Source: Pseudomonadota bacterium
GTDB lineage: Bacteria > Desulfobacterota > Desulfobulbia > Desulfobulbales > JAGXFP01
NCBI GenBank assembly: GCA_018823285.1
Contig: JAHJIQ010000030.1
Location: 62,001 to 126,000, forward strand
Direction: 5' to 3'
Length of the DNA: 64,000 nucleotides
The position numbers and the translations under genes were made by a program. Below are positions 41,276 through 50,120 of this stretch, piece after piece (the stretch's first letter is position 1; each line of letters starts with the position of its first letter). The notes below the pieces were generated by a model. It was given only the letters and a program-made list of their open reading frames with translations, ran no database searches and was not told the origin of the DNA.

Positions 41276-42286
41276 ATGGAGAACGAACTTCAGAAATTGA
41301 AGTCGGAGGCCCTCGACTGTCTTGCCGGATTGGCAGATGTTGCTGCGCTCGAAGAATTCAGGGTGAAATACCTCGGGCGCAAGGGGCTCTTTTCCGGCCT
41401 GATGAAAAAACTTGGCCAGGTTGATCCCGCTGAAAGACCGAGGGTCGGTAAACTGGCCAACGAGGTGAAGCAGGAAATTGAAGAAGCTTTTGCGGCCAGG
41501 CATGCAGAAGTGGAAGGAACCGGCTCCAGACCGAAGGGGCCTGCTCTAGATCTGAGTTTGCCTGGCAGAACAATCCCTCTTGGTCGTTTGCACCCTGTCA
41601 CCCAGATCATGGAAGAGGTCTGCGGGATTTTTGAGGGACTTGGTTTCGCAGTTGCCGAAGGGCCCGATGTCGAGACGGATTTCTATAATTTTGAGGCCCT
41701 GAACATCCCCCCTCATCATCCTGCCCGGGACATGCACGACACTTTTTATGTCAGCGAGTCCCTGCTGCTCAGGACCCACACCTCTCCAATGCAGATCAGG
41801 ACCATGGCCAGCAAGAATCCTCCCTTAAGGATGATTGCTCCCGGCAAGGTGTATCGCTGTGACTCCGATGTGACCCACACCCCGATGTTCCATCAGGTGG
41901 AGGGCTTTCTGGTTGATCGCAATGTATCCTTCGCCGATCTGAAAGGGGTGCTGTCGATCTTTATCACCAGAATGTTCGATGAGAACACCCCCATTCGTTT
42001 CCGTCCCAGTTTTTTCCCGTTTACCGAACCCAGCGCCGAAGTGGACATCTGCTGCGTGATCTGCAAAGGTGCCGGATGCCGGGTCTGCAAGCAGACCGGC
42101 TGGCTTGAGATTCTCGGCAGCGGGATGATCGACCCTGAAGTTTTCAAAAAGGTCGGCTATGACCCGGAGGAGTATACCGGTTTCGCCTTTGGTCTTGGTG
42201 TGGAACGAATCGCCATGCTCAAGTACGGCATTAATGATATTCGCCTTTATTATGAAAATGATCTGCGGTTTTTATCCCAGTTCTGA
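41276..42286 (+). CDS. pheS: Phenylalanyl-tRNA synthetase alpha subunit
   Basis: The 336-residue protein has an N-terminal coiled coil (about 1-85). The class II core follows with [52 protein letters not shown] and motif 3 [18 protein letters not shown]. Two CxxC-like pairs ([14 protein letters not shown]) fit the bacterial zinc-type insert. It forms the (alpha-beta)2 enzyme with pheT just downstream. Confidence 0.97.
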   Translation: MENELQKLKSEALDCLAGLADVAALEEFRVKYLGRKGLFSGLMKKLGQVDPAERPRVGKLANEVKQEIEEAFAARHAEVEGTGSRPKGPALDLSLPGRTIPLGRLHPVTQIMEEVCGIFEGLGFAVAEGPDVETDFYNFEALNIPPHHPARDMHDTFYVSESLLLRTHTSPMQIRTMASKNPPLRMIAPGKVYRCDSDVTHTPMFHQVEGFLVDRNVSFADLKGVLSIFITRMFDENTPIRFRPSFFPFTEPSAEVDICCVICKGAGCRVCKQTGWLEILGSGMIDPEVFKKVGYDPEEYTGFAFGLGVERIAMLKYGINDIRLYYENDLRFLSQF

Positions 42287-42307
42287 TTTCTCGCGTGCCT
42301 ACACGAA

Positions 42308-44728
42308 ATGAAATTTACCGTTAACTGGCTGAAAAAATATATCGATTTTGATCTGTCCGGCAACGAACTGGCCGACCGTCTGACCATGGCCGGGCTGGAA
42401 GTTGACAGTATACAAAGTCTCTGTCAGAAGCTCGATGGCGTTGTCGTGGCCCGGGTGATCGACGTCTCTCCCCATCCCGATGCCGACAAGCTTGTGCTTT
42501 GCAATGTCGATACCGGCAAGGGGATCAGTCGCATTGTCTGCGGGGCGCCAAATGTAACCGCCGGGATGGTTACCGCTCTCGCCACCCCGGGAACCATCAT
42601 GCCGGGAGGGTTCAAGATCAAGCCGGCCAAGATCAGGGGCGCGGCCTCCGAGGGGATGCTCTGTTCCGCCCGCGAACTTGGAATCGGTGAAGATAAATCG
42701 GGGATCATGAATCTTCCCGATGAGTTCGTGATCGGCAGCCCTCTGGTTGATGCCCTTGAACTTGAAGATACCGTTGTCGAAGTCGATCTGACTCCCAATC
42801 GTCCGGATTGTGCCAGTGTTATCGGTATCGGCAGGGAAGTCGGGAGTTTTACCGGCGGCCGGATCAGTCATCCCGTCGACTGGGAACTTCCCGAGCTTGA
42901 TGGCAAGGGGGTTCCCTTCAAGGTTGAGATAAAAGATTCCAAAGGTTGTCCGCGTTATTCCGCCAGATTGGTCAGGGGAGTCAGGATTGCCCCCTCGCCC
43001 TGGTGGCTCCAGAAATATCTTCTGGCGGTAGGTTTGCGGCCGATTAGTAATGTTGTTGATATCACGAACTTTGTAATGCTGGAATATGGCCAGCCGCTCC
43101 ATGCCTTTGACTTTTCATTACTGGCCGACAGCAGGATCGAGGTCCGTAAAGCGGTGCCCGGTGAGAAGACCACCACTCTCGATGGGGTCGAGCGGGCGCT
43201 TGATCCGGAAATGCTCCTGATCTGTGATGGCAAAGGACCGGTCGCAGTGGCCGGTGTGATGGGCGGCGGCAATTCAGAGGTGAGCAAAACCACCACCGAT
43301 GTTCTGATCGAGAGCGCCTGCTTTGATCCGGTGAGCATCAGAAGGACCTCGCGTCAGCTGAATCTGGCAACCGACTCATCGTATCGTTTTGAAAGGGGAG
43401 TGGATCCCCAGGGAACGCTTAGAGCCCTTGAACGGGCGGTGCACCTTATTGTGGAGCTGGCAGGTGGTGAGGCCGTGCCCGGCGGAGTGGATGTGAAAGA
43501 CGGGTTGCAGGAGCTTGTTCGGCTTACGCTCAGGGTTTCAAGATGTTCAAAGCTGTTGGGTCTCGACTTGACTGCTGAACGGATCGCCAAGCTGCTTGCT
43601 TCCATTGAAATCGAATCGGTCATCAGGGATGATGAGACGCTTGAGGTCACGATCCCCGGGTTCAGGGTGGACCTTGAGCGGGAAGTTGACCTGATAGAGG
43701 AAATTGCCAGGCTGATCGGATATAACGATCTGCCCACCTCACTGCCGAATGTTCCTTTAAGTTTCGCCGACAACGAACCGATCCGGGATCTGCGCAAACG
43801 GGTGGCTGCAGTCATGACTGCCCAGGGTTTCAACGAGGCGATCAATTACAGTTTCGTCAGCGAGAAGCATTTTGCCATGATGGGGCTTGCCCCTGATCAT
43901 CTGGCACGAAAAACAATCCGGCTCATGAATCCCCTTGCCGAAGACCAGAGTGTCATGCGGACCATGATGCTCCCCGGAATCATCGAGAATGTCAGAAGGA
44001 ATATCAATTACCAGAGTCCTGATATCAGGTTGTTTGAAATCGGCAAGGTGTTTATTCCAGCTGGAGATGGCCAGCCCGACGAGGATACTCGGCTGGTCGC
44101 GGTCATGAGCGGACGACGGCATCCGGAGGCGCCGGTTTTTCATTACGGACAGACCGGGGCCGATTTTTTTGATGTTAAAGCGTGTGTCGAAAATCTGCTT
44201 ACGGAATTGCGGCTGTCCGGAGTCAAAATGGTGGCGGAAAAGAATCCTCCCGAGTATGTTGATGGGGCTTCATATCTGGCCATTGAGGCGGCCGGGAAAA
44301 ACATCGGCGGCTGTGGCCGGATGTCAGCCTCATGCCTCAAAGCATTCGGGATCAAAGAGGCTGAGGTCTTCTTTGTTGACCTGAGTCTGAGCGGGGTTTC
44401 CGGTCTCACTCCTGACGCCAAATCGTTCAAGCCCCTTGACAGATTTCCATCTGTGCAATGGGATATCGCGATGCTGATTCCGGAAGACGCGCCCAGCGGC
44501 GAGATCATCCGGACCATTATGGGAAGTAACGAACCATTTGTTGTGAAGGCCGAGATATTTGATGTGTATCGAGGCGATACTATAGAAACCGGTTTCAAGA
44601 GTGTTGCTGTGGCCGTTACCTATCGTGATCCATCGGCCACCCTTGAAGATGAAAAAGTCCAGAAGATTCACCAGAAGATGATTGAAATCATCGGATCCCG
44701 TTTTGGCGGGAAACTGCGGGAGGCATAA
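42308..44728 (+). CDS. pheT: Phenylalanyl-tRNA synthetase beta subunit
   Basis: At 806 residues it has the usual length. The N-terminal OB/tRNA-binding EMAP-like domain (VVVARVIDVSPHPDADKLVL, about 46-65) is followed by VDLTPNRPDCASVIGIGREV, the editing B3/B4 domain and FRVDLEREVDLIEEIARLIG. The end is an RNA-binding FDX-ACB domain (FPSVQWDIAMLIPEDAPSGE ... FGGKLREA). It starts 21 bases after pheS. Confidence 0.97.
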   Translation: MKFTVNWLKKYIDFDLSGNELADRLTMAGLEVDSIQSLCQKLDGVVVARVIDVSPHPDADKLVLCNVDTGKGISRIVCGAPNVTAGMVTALATPGTIMPGGFKIKPAKIRGAASEGMLCSARELGIGEDKSGIMNLPDEFVIGSPLVDALELEDTVVEVDLTPNRPDCASVIGIGREVGSFTGGRISHPVDWELPELDGKGVPFKVEIKDSKGCPRYSARLVRGVRIAPSPWWLQKYLLAVGLRPISNVVDITNFVMLEYGQPLHAFDFSLLADSRIEVRKAVPGEKTTTLDGVERALDPEMLLICDGKGPVAVAGVMGGGNSEVSKTTTDVLIESACFDPVSIRRTSRQLNLATDSSYRFERGVDPQGTLRALERAVHLIVELAGGEAVPGGVDVKDGLQELVRLTLRVSRCSKLLGLDLTAERIAKLLASIEIESVIRDDETLEVTIPGFRVDLEREVDLIEEIARLIGYNDLPTSLPNVPLSFADNEPIRDLRKRVAAVMTAQGFNEAINYSFVSEKHFAMMGLAPDHLARKTIRLMNPLAEDQSVMRTMMLPGIIENVRRNINYQSPDIRLFEIGKVFIPAGDGQPDEDTRLVAVMSGRRHPEAPVFHYGQTGADFFDVKACVENLLTELRLSGVKMVAEKNPPEYVDGASYLAIEAAGKNIGGCGRMSASCLKAFGIKEAEVFFVDLSLSGVSGLTPDAKSFKPLDRFPSVQWDIAMLIPEDAPSGEIIRTIMGSNEPFVVKAEIFDVYRGDTIETGFKSVAVAVTYRDPSATLEDEKVQKIHQKMIEIIGSRFGGKLREA

Positions 44729-44731
44729 ATA

Positions 44732-45022
44732 ATGAATGATTCGAACCTGACACGGAAAGACCTGGCTCGGGCCATCAATGAGAAACTCGGTTTTTCGAAA
44801 CAGAGTGCCGGTGAGCTTGTCGACACGGTTTTTGACAGCCTGAAAAATAAACTTTTGAAAGAAGAGTCGATCAAGCTCGTGCAGTTTGGTACATTCAATA
44901 TCAGAAAGAAGAATTCCCGCGTGGGCAGAAATCCCCGCACCGGAGACACCATGGAAATCTGCAAACGCTGCATGGTGTCATTTAAACCCAGCAAGGGATT
45001 AAGGGAGCGGATCAACATCTGA
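44732..45022 (+). CDS. ihfA: Integration host factor alpha subunit
   Basis: Ninety-six residues of the HU/IHF fold: LTRKDLARAINEKLGFSKQS, VQFGTFNIRKKNSRVGRNPRTGD with the DNA-intercalating Pro, and VSFKPSKGLRERIN. It sits after pheT, the standard position of ihfA; an HU-type protein of the same fold is the alternative. It bends DNA. Confidence 0.92.
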   Translation: MNDSNLTRKDLARAINEKLGFSKQSAGELVDTVFDSLKNKLLKEESIKLVQFGTFNIRKKNSRVGRNPRTGDTMEICKRCMVSFKPSKGLRERINI

Positions 45023-45080
45023 CTTCGCCCCCTGTAGTATTTGCCCCAGAAAACCTTCAGTCAGGGCTGGTGGTAATAAA

Positions 45081-45449
45081 ATGGCGCATCCGAGTCACGG
45101 CATCGGCAGTATCCCTGACAAGATTTATTTCAAGATCGGGGAAGTGAGTGACATCGTCGGAGTCGACCCCCACGTTCTGCGATACTGGGAGTCTGAATTC
45201 GGGGTGATCAAGCCGCACCGGGCCAGTTCAAAGCAGCGGCTCTACCGGCGCAGTGATGTTGAAAACATCATCAGGATTAAAGAGCTTCTTTACGACCAGG
45301 GATTTACCATTGCCGGGGCCAGAAAGGCCCTGCGGCAGGAAAAAAAGGATCCGGGTGTTGAAGAGATTTGCCCCCCGGCAATAGACAAGGGTGTTTTTGA
45401 AGATTTGAAGAAAGAACTTCTGGATATCAAGAAGCTTCTTGAAAGGTAA
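45081..45449 (+). CDS. MerR-family transcriptional regulator
   Basis: A winged HTH typical of MerR: KIYFKIGEVSDIVGVDPHVL, RYWESEFGVIKP and RLYRRSDVENIIRIKELLYD (about 16-73), then a short helix (GFTIAGARKAL) and an acidic, coiled-coil-like tail (FEDLKKELLDIKKLLER). There is no Cys-rich metal site. It follows ihfA as in many Gram-negatives, whose function remains unclear. The 122 residues are near the family minimum. Confidence 0.9.
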   Translation: MAHPSHGIGSIPDKIYFKIGEVSDIVGVDPHVLRYWESEFGVIKPHRASSKQRLYRRSDVENIIRIKELLYDQGFTIAGARKALRQEKKDPGVEEICPPAIDKGVFEDLKKELLDIKKLLER

Positions 45450-45498
45450 AAAAAATATACGTGGGTATAAACACGGTAGAAGTGTTTTCAGTTTGGGT

Positions 45499-45575
45499 CG
45501 GGATGTAGCGCAGTCTGGTAGCGCACCTGAATGGGGTTCAGGGGGCCGGAGGTTCAAATCCTCTCATCCCGACCA
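45499..45575 (+). tRNA. tRNA-Pro(GGG)
   Basis: CGGGATG pairs with CATCCCG, then A and encoded CCA. The stem CCTGA/TCAGG holds loop ATGGGGT, anticodon GGG. The T-loop is GGTTCAAATCC. Confidence 0.94.
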
Positions 45576-45585
45576 GTTGTTTCAA

Positions 45586-45620
45586 AGGGTTTTCGGTTGA
45601 TTCCGGAAACCCTTTTTTAT
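45586..45620 (+). terminator. Terminator after tRNA-Pro
   Basis: AAAGGGTTTTCGG pairs with CCGGAAACCCTTT around a short loop; a T run follows. Confidence 0.85.
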
Positions 45621-45838
45621 TGATATGCGAATGATGGAAAGGCGTACAGGTGTTAGACATCGAGGTATCACTATGTTAATCTTTGATAACTGATTATTTG
45701 AGATATGCAGAGTATAAAGTGGAGTAGGATGGTAGTCAGTTTTGTTCTGCGGGACACAGTTCGCTCAAATGTTTGATAGTACCTAGGGAAAAATATTTTT
45801 AGAATTCAGATGTCATTTGCTCCGGGGTTATTTGTGCC

Positions 45839-47155
45839 ATGAGAATTATTGTAACGATACTCATCTGTTTATCATTTCAGATTATTCCGGTCTGTTCGTT
45901 TGCCAAGGAAAAGCTGGCAGTGATGGAGTTGGAGGGGCTTGGCGGAGTGAATGATTCTCTTCTGGAGATAATGACCAATACCCTTAAAGATGAACTTGAC
46001 GCTATCGGTCGGTACTCAATAATCAGTCGGGAAGAAATTGAGGCGCTTGCCAACAGACTTGCTCTGCAGCAGAAATCTGGTAACTGCACTACTTCAGACT
46101 GTCTCGCTGATATGGGGAAAGCGCTGGGAACAAAACTCATGGTTTACGGGTCAATTTCCAAAGTTGGCGGGACATATGCGTTGAGTCTGCGTTTGCTGGA
46201 CACCGACAACAAGGAGGCTGTTCGGCGAGTAAACGAAAGGTGTAAATGTAGTGAGGAAGATCTTTTCGACACCATCCAGCTTGCAGCCGGCAAGTTGTTG
46301 GCCGGACAGCAGAATATCCAAAGGCAACAATCAAGTGCGCCAATGCTTGTCAGCCAGCAGGATCAGCGAGAAAGTGCTGGAATGCCGCTGTGGATAGAGC
46401 CGTCTACAGGACTAGAGTTTGTCCGGGTTCCCGGGGGGTGTTATTCCATGGGGGGGAAATCCGGAGGAGAGGTTCGTATCGATCGGGAGGTTGTTACTCT
46501 TGCGCATAAGGTCTGTGTTGATGACTTTTATCTGGCCAAGCATGAAATGAACCAGAAAACATGGGAAGAATTGATGGGAGGGAATCCCGCAAAACATAGT
46601 CATAAAACCTTGTTTGGCACCACGGATGCAACAAAATATCCGGTTGATAGCGTCAACTGGAATGAGATTCAGGAATTTATAAAAAAACTCAACATGAAGG
46701 CCGGGATGAGTTTTCGTTTGCCCACAGAGGCTGAGTGGGAATATGCGGCAAGGAGTGGAGGGAAAAATGAGATTTTCTCTGGAGGGAATGATTATGGAGA
46801 GGTTTCCTGGGGAGGAGGGGGAGATCCTTGGGCAACAACAGGCAGTTTGCGACAGACCAAGTATTTCAGTAACGGGACAACCCATGAAGTTGACACGAAA
46901 AAACCCAATGGACTTGGGATTTACCTGATGAGTGGGAATGTGGCGGAATGGTGTTCAGATTGGTTTGAGGAAGATTATTATAAAATCTCCCCGGAAAGAA
47001 ATCCGCCTGGACCGGAAAATGGAGTGGAGAAAATTATTAGAGGGGGATCATGGCATTCAGATCCGAGTAGCCTGATGACCTTTGATCGATATCACGCCAC
47101 ACCCGATACCAAAAATGACCAGATCGGTTTTCGTTTGGCCCATCCAATATTCTAG
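45839..47155 (+). CDS. TolB-like domain fused to an FGE/SUMF1-type domain
   Basis: A signal peptide (VTILICLSFQIIPVCSFA, about 4-22) is followed by a TolB/CsgG-like Rossmann part (KLAVMELEGLGGV, LGTKLMVYGSISKVGGTYAL; about 24-165). A formylglycine-generating-enzyme-type domain then runs from about 180 to the end (WIEPSTGLEFVRVPGGCYSM, FRLPTEAEWEYAARSG, GNVAEWCSDWFEEDYY, RGGSWHS, QIGFRLA). The FGE fold is often a ligand-binding, not catalytic, module in exported bacterial proteins. Its Cys content is low, so a sulfatase-activating role is doubtful. Periplasmic or surface location is likely. Confidence 0.85.
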   Translation: MRIIVTILICLSFQIIPVCSFAKEKLAVMELEGLGGVNDSLLEIMTNTLKDELDAIGRYSIISREEIEALANRLALQQKSGNCTTSDCLADMGKALGTKLMVYGSISKVGGTYALSLRLLDTDNKEAVRRVNERCKCSEEDLFDTIQLAAGKLLAGQQNIQRQQSSAPMLVSQQDQRESAGMPLWIEPSTGLEFVRVPGGCYSMGGKSGGEVRIDREVVTLAHKVCVDDFYLAKHEMNQKTWEELMGGNPAKHSHKTLFGTTDATKYPVDSVNWNEIQEFIKKLNMKAGMSFRLPTEAEWEYAARSGGKNEIFSGGNDYGEVSWGGGGDPWATTGSLRQTKYFSNGTTHEVDTKKPNGLGIYLMSGNVAEWCSDWFEEDYYKISPERNPPGPENGVEKIIRGGSWHSDPSSLMTFDRYHATPDTKNDQIGFRLAHPIF

Positions 47156-47467
47156 ATGAACTCTCTTCCTGCGGTCGCTTGAATATGGGGCCGTTTATGC
47201 TGTTTCTCAGGAATCATGCTGGCGGTGGGGAAGATGTGGCGTATTTCTTTTGAGATCGGGATGAAAGTCTTTTGCTGCCGGCTCCCTTTTATTTGATCCG
47301 GAAACCGGCAGCAAAGGATTTACAGTTGAATTTCCTGACCAGAAGCTGTTCCTGCATTCGAATATTTCTGATGTATTTCCGGGCATAAACCAAAACATAT
47401 CAACTGCGGACATCTGCTGGACTTAATCCAACGAAAAAATAACGGTTAGTGCAACCTGCACTAAATG
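47156..47467. other. Gene-free gap after the FGE gene
   Basis: About 310 bases without a supported ORF. An 11-bp inverted repeat (TTTGCTGCCGG / CCGGCAGCAAA) spans about 47271-47315, lying 3' of the selenopeptide gene on the minus strand. It has no T tract there. The last part (47446-47464) is the second SECIS-like hairpin. Confidence 0.6.
47446..47464 (-). promoter_or_regulatory. SECIS-like hairpin after the second UGA
   Basis: On the minus strand TTAGTGCA pairs perfectly with TGCACTAA around a GGT loop. The loop begins 18 bases after the second in-frame TGA (47476-47474), with G first, inside the spacing used by known bacterial SECIS elements. Confidence 0.6.
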
Positions 47468-47680
47468 CTAGCTTCAACCACTGAAGATTGAGCCGGCTCC
47501 GCTTCAACCGGTAAGAGTTTCCGGTTCGTCGTTCCGGACTTTCTGGTTCGATTCGGTGTTGTCTTTTGTAGCCGCTGTATTGCCGGTTGCCGCACATCCG
47601 GTCAATGACAGTCCTGCACCACCGATCAGGGCAACCAGGCTAAGACCGGCCAACATCTTTTTCAGGTCGTTATTGCCCAT
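47468..47680 (-). CDS. Putative selenocysteine-containing RiPP precursor, SbtA-like
   Basis: The conventional frame (ATG 47680 to TGA 47506) encodes a 58-residue peptide: GNNDLKKMLAGLSLVALIGG, then AGLSLTGCAATGNTAATKDN and a tail ending in PETLTG. Reading the TGA as selenocysteine extends it to LTG-U-SGAGSIFSG-U-S before TAG, with a second TGA at 47476-47474. Both TGAs lie in GGT-TGA-AGC (Gly-Sec-Ser), and each is followed by a hairpin at a fitting distance. The leader resembles the SbtA thio(seleno)oxazole peptides of deltaproteobacteria, as I remember them. AGGGAG is six bases upstream. No SbtM-type maturase lies in the window. If the TGA is a true stop this is a small lipoprotein-like peptide. 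Confidence 0.62.
47472..47486 (-). promoter_or_regulatory. SECIS-like hairpin after the first UGA
   Basis: CTTCA pairs with TGAAG around GTGGT. The loop begins about 22-23 bases after the first TGA (47506-47504), with G first. The second TGA lies in its descending arm. Confidence 0.5.
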
Positions 47681-47714
47681 CTGCATCTCCCTTTAGAGAA
47701 TATGAGGGAAAACT

Positions 47715-47748
47715 GCTGTTACAACTGTCCCGGACTGGATGTAACAGC
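47715..47748. repeat. 9-bp inverted repeat upstream of the selenopeptide gene
   Basis: GCTGTTACA and TGTAACAGC flank 16 bases, 35 to 68 bases before the minus-strand start. It may be an operator or a leader hairpin; on the plus strand it is followed by TCTTTT. Confidence 0.5.
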
Positions 47749-47926
47749 TCTTTTCAGGCCTGATCAGAACAGATTCAAATAAACAAGCCTGTAGCAAAAG
47801 ACTATAGGCTGTCTGGTTTAAAGTCAATAGTAACAATGACCAGTATGGTGTGACAGGGGGGCGTGGATGGGCGGAGCCGGGAATCTCTGAGCAGGGGATT
47901 GTTTGTTGCGAGTTTACAGGAATGCC

Positions 47927-48169
47927 TTAAACTCGATATTTCCTGAAAATCTCATTTCGTACCGGGCAATCACAGAGGTGAAGCGCTCCGTAGGATTTAT
48001 TGTGTCTGCACTCCAGCAGATCCTTACACGCAAGTCTGACCATGCTTTGCCCCATACTGTCGCAGACCGAGCAGTAGAGTGGTTCATCGGTCAAGCAGAT
48101 AAAATTTTTATCACACTCCGTATCATTGATGGTTTGGGGATCAATTTCGAATTTTTTTAAAATCGGCAT
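47927..48169 (-). CDS. Small Cys-rich hypothetical protein
   Basis: Eighty residues with eight Cys, in pairs such as DEPLYCSVCDSMG and HLCDCPVRNEIFRKY. The spacing suggests a metal or iron-sulfur site. CPVR-E---KY ends occur in other small proteins of this phylum, as far as I recall. The start at 48169 is chosen because the longer frame adds a hydrophobic run without a ribosome site; GGAG is 11 bases off. It lies about 250 bases upstream of the selenopeptide on the same strand. Coding status is moderate. Confidence 0.5.
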   Translation of the reverse strand: MPILKKFEIDPQTINDTECDKNFICLTDEPLYCSVCDSMGQSMVRLACKDLLECRHNKSYGALHLCDCPVRNEIFRKYRV

Positions 48170-48240
48170 TTGTCGCTTGGCTCCAGAAAATATGATTATA
48201 ATTCTATTGTAGCGGTTATGCATTTTTTATGGAGGCATAA

Positions 48241-48681
48241 ATGACGAAACATCCAATTTTTTTGGCAGCAGCACTGTCTGCTTTTTTCTTTGGCGTTTGC
48301 TATGGAGGGGATGAGCTCTTTACCTGGAAGGATGAGCAGGGCGGGTTGCATATTACAGATGTGCGACCGCCGGTTGGGGCGGAAATTATCAACATCAGCC
48401 CCAACAACTTGAAAGCGGCTGAAGAAGTGCAGCGTCAGCGTTTATTGCGTCAGGAAAAGATCCGCGAGGAAAAGATCCGCCAGGACAGGGAGCGGGAGAT
48501 CATCAATAACAAAGTGGCTGAAGCCATAGAGAAAAAAGCGGCTATTCGAAAGGCAAATGAAGAAATTGAGAAAGAGAAAGCGAAGAAACGCCGCGAAAAA
48601 AGAAGAAGGCGCAGGCACAAAGCACCCAGCCCTCCAACCACCGTACCGACTGATAGCGGGGGTATAGAGAATTCACGGTGA
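48241..48681 (+). CDS. Exported DUF4124-like protein with charged tail
   Basis: The signal peptide (FLAAALSAFFFGVCYGG, about 6-23) is followed by LFTWKDEQGGLHITDVRPP, the DUF4124 pattern (about 26-55). A long Glu/Lys/Arg helix then runs from about 60 to 130 (EEKIRQDREREIINNKVAEA), ending in a basic KKRREKRRRRRHK. A coiled coil in the periplasm is likely. Function unknown. Confidence 0.78.
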   Translation: MTKHPIFLAAALSAFFFGVCYGGDELFTWKDEQGGLHITDVRPPVGAEIINISPNNLKAAEEVQRQRLLRQEKIREEKIRQDREREIINNKVAEAIEKKAAIRKANEEIEKEKAKKRREKRRRRRHKAPSPPTTVPTDSGGIENSR

Positions 48682-48744
48682 GAATCATGTGAGATGGAAT
48701 AGTTGTTATCGGTAAGATGATGGGCGGAACTATTTCATTTCATG

Positions 48745-49641
48745 TCAGGCGGCGACGCGATCCGGCATTTCACGTGCGAAAATGGCCTGAAGTTTGCCGA
48801 GAAGAGAAACTTCAATCTGTCTGATTCTTTCTTTTGAGACATCAAACTGGTCCGCGACACATTTCAGGGTCTTGGAATCAACGCTGAGAAGCCTCTGGTC
48901 CAAAATGGCGAACTCTTTTTCATTAAATGAAGATTCGTGTCTGACGACGATGTCCCGGACAAGGTTCTGTTCTTCAATGCCCGTAACAATTTCTTCAATC
49001 GTCGGACCGTTGCAACTCAACAGATCGTTCAAGGTGTTTTTCTCTTCAAAATTAAGTGGTGCATCCAGTGAGACTTCTGAGCCGTTCAGTCTCCATGTCA
49101 TTTCAACGACTTCTTCTACGTCAACATCAAGGTTCGCGGCTATTTCAGCCGGGTCCGGTTTTTCCCCGAACATTTCAAGCCTGCGGATTTCCTTTTCGAG
49201 TTTGTAGAAAAGTTTCCGCTGGTTCTGGGTTGTGCCGATTTTGATCAGGCGTTTGTTCTCCATGATATGTTTCATGATGTATGCGCGAATCCAGAAAGAG
49301 GCATAATATGAGAATTTGACTTCCTTGTCGGGGTCGAATTTCTTTACCGCCCTGGCAAGCCCGATATTCCCTTCCTGGACCAGGTCAAGAAAGCCCTCCA
49401 TCCAATATTTTCTGAAATCCATGGCAATCTTGACCACCAGCCGCAGGTTTGAGACGATCAGTTTGTCGATGGCTTCTTTGTCGCTCTTTCCCTTGACCAG
49501 TGCCGCCAGGCGTAAGGTCTCCTCCGCCGACAGGAGGCTGTGCCGGTTGATCTCATCAAGGTATTTCTGCAGGCCGGTCTGTTCTTCGAAGGTTTCTTCG
49601 TCCAGATTGTCCATTCGATTATTGTTTTCTTGCCAGTTCAC
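48745..49641 (-). CDS. rpoH: RpoH-type RNA polymerase sigma factor
   Basis: The group 3 sigma-70 factor has 298 residues. Region 2 includes LVVKIAMDFRKYWMEGFLDL, VQEGNIGLARAVKKFDP and FSYYASFWIRAYIMKHIM. The RpoH box QRKLFYKLEKE follows (E. coli has QRKLFFNLRK), and region 4 ends with VSKERIRQIEVSLLGKLQ. It directs heat-shock genes. GTG 49641 is used; an in-frame ATG at 49614 is possible. No clear thermosensor was assessed. Confidence 0.88.
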   Translation of the reverse strand: MNWQENNNRMDNLDEETFEEQTGLQKYLDEINRHSLLSAEETLRLAALVKGKSDKEAIDKLIVSNLRLVVKIAMDFRKYWMEGFLDLVQEGNIGLARAVKKFDPDKEVKFSYYASFWIRAYIMKHIMENKRLIKIGTTQNQRKLFYKLEKEIRRLEMFGEKPDPAEIAANLDVDVEEVVEMTWRLNGSEVSLDAPLNFEEKNTLNDLLSCNGPTIEEIVTGIEEQNLVRDIVVRHESSFNEKEFAILDQRLLSVDSKTLKCVADQFDVSKERIRQIEVSLLGKLQAIFAREMPDRVAA

Positions 49642-50120
49642 AAATGCAGCCTTTTATCAGAAAGAGTCAAGTCAAGAGCGGCGGGTATGTTTCTGCCCAT
49701 GAACGTTTCAATTTGCGTGCCACAGAGGGGGTGGGGGGGGGCTGCGTGATTATTTCTAGTAATATCAGTTGGCTACGCTGGTGGAGGCGAGCAGTTGGTC
49801 TGCTATCTGCTTCCCATTTGTTGCGTAATATTGTGTAATTCCTGATTTGGTGAAGAATATTCTCCATTATGAAGAGAGCCGAGGCGTTGATGAAATAGTC
49901 CATGCAGGAGGCAATGGTTGAGGTATACGCCGGAATACTATTGGGTCGTATCAGATGTAAACCTGCCGGTTTGTCAGTAATGATAGGCTTTCGGCGAAGA
50001 TATCCTGTAAACGGGTCACTCAAATGCATCGGGTTTGTGAGGGAACAGATTGACATGGTGTGAGAAAGGCCCAATTGTAATTCAATGAACTTTCTTGAAT
50101 GCCATTAACAATGGAGCGAA
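49642..50120. other. Gap between rpoH and the copper oxidase
   Basis: About 480 bases with divergent promoters for both genes. An open frame of 135 codons on the minus strand has no recognisable feature. No repeat family is present. Confidence 0.6.

Noticed and set aside
49667-50074. 135-codon minus-strand frame between rpoH and the copper oxidase
   Set aside because: No motif, odd composition (many His, Pro, Ile) and it would fill the divergent promoter region.
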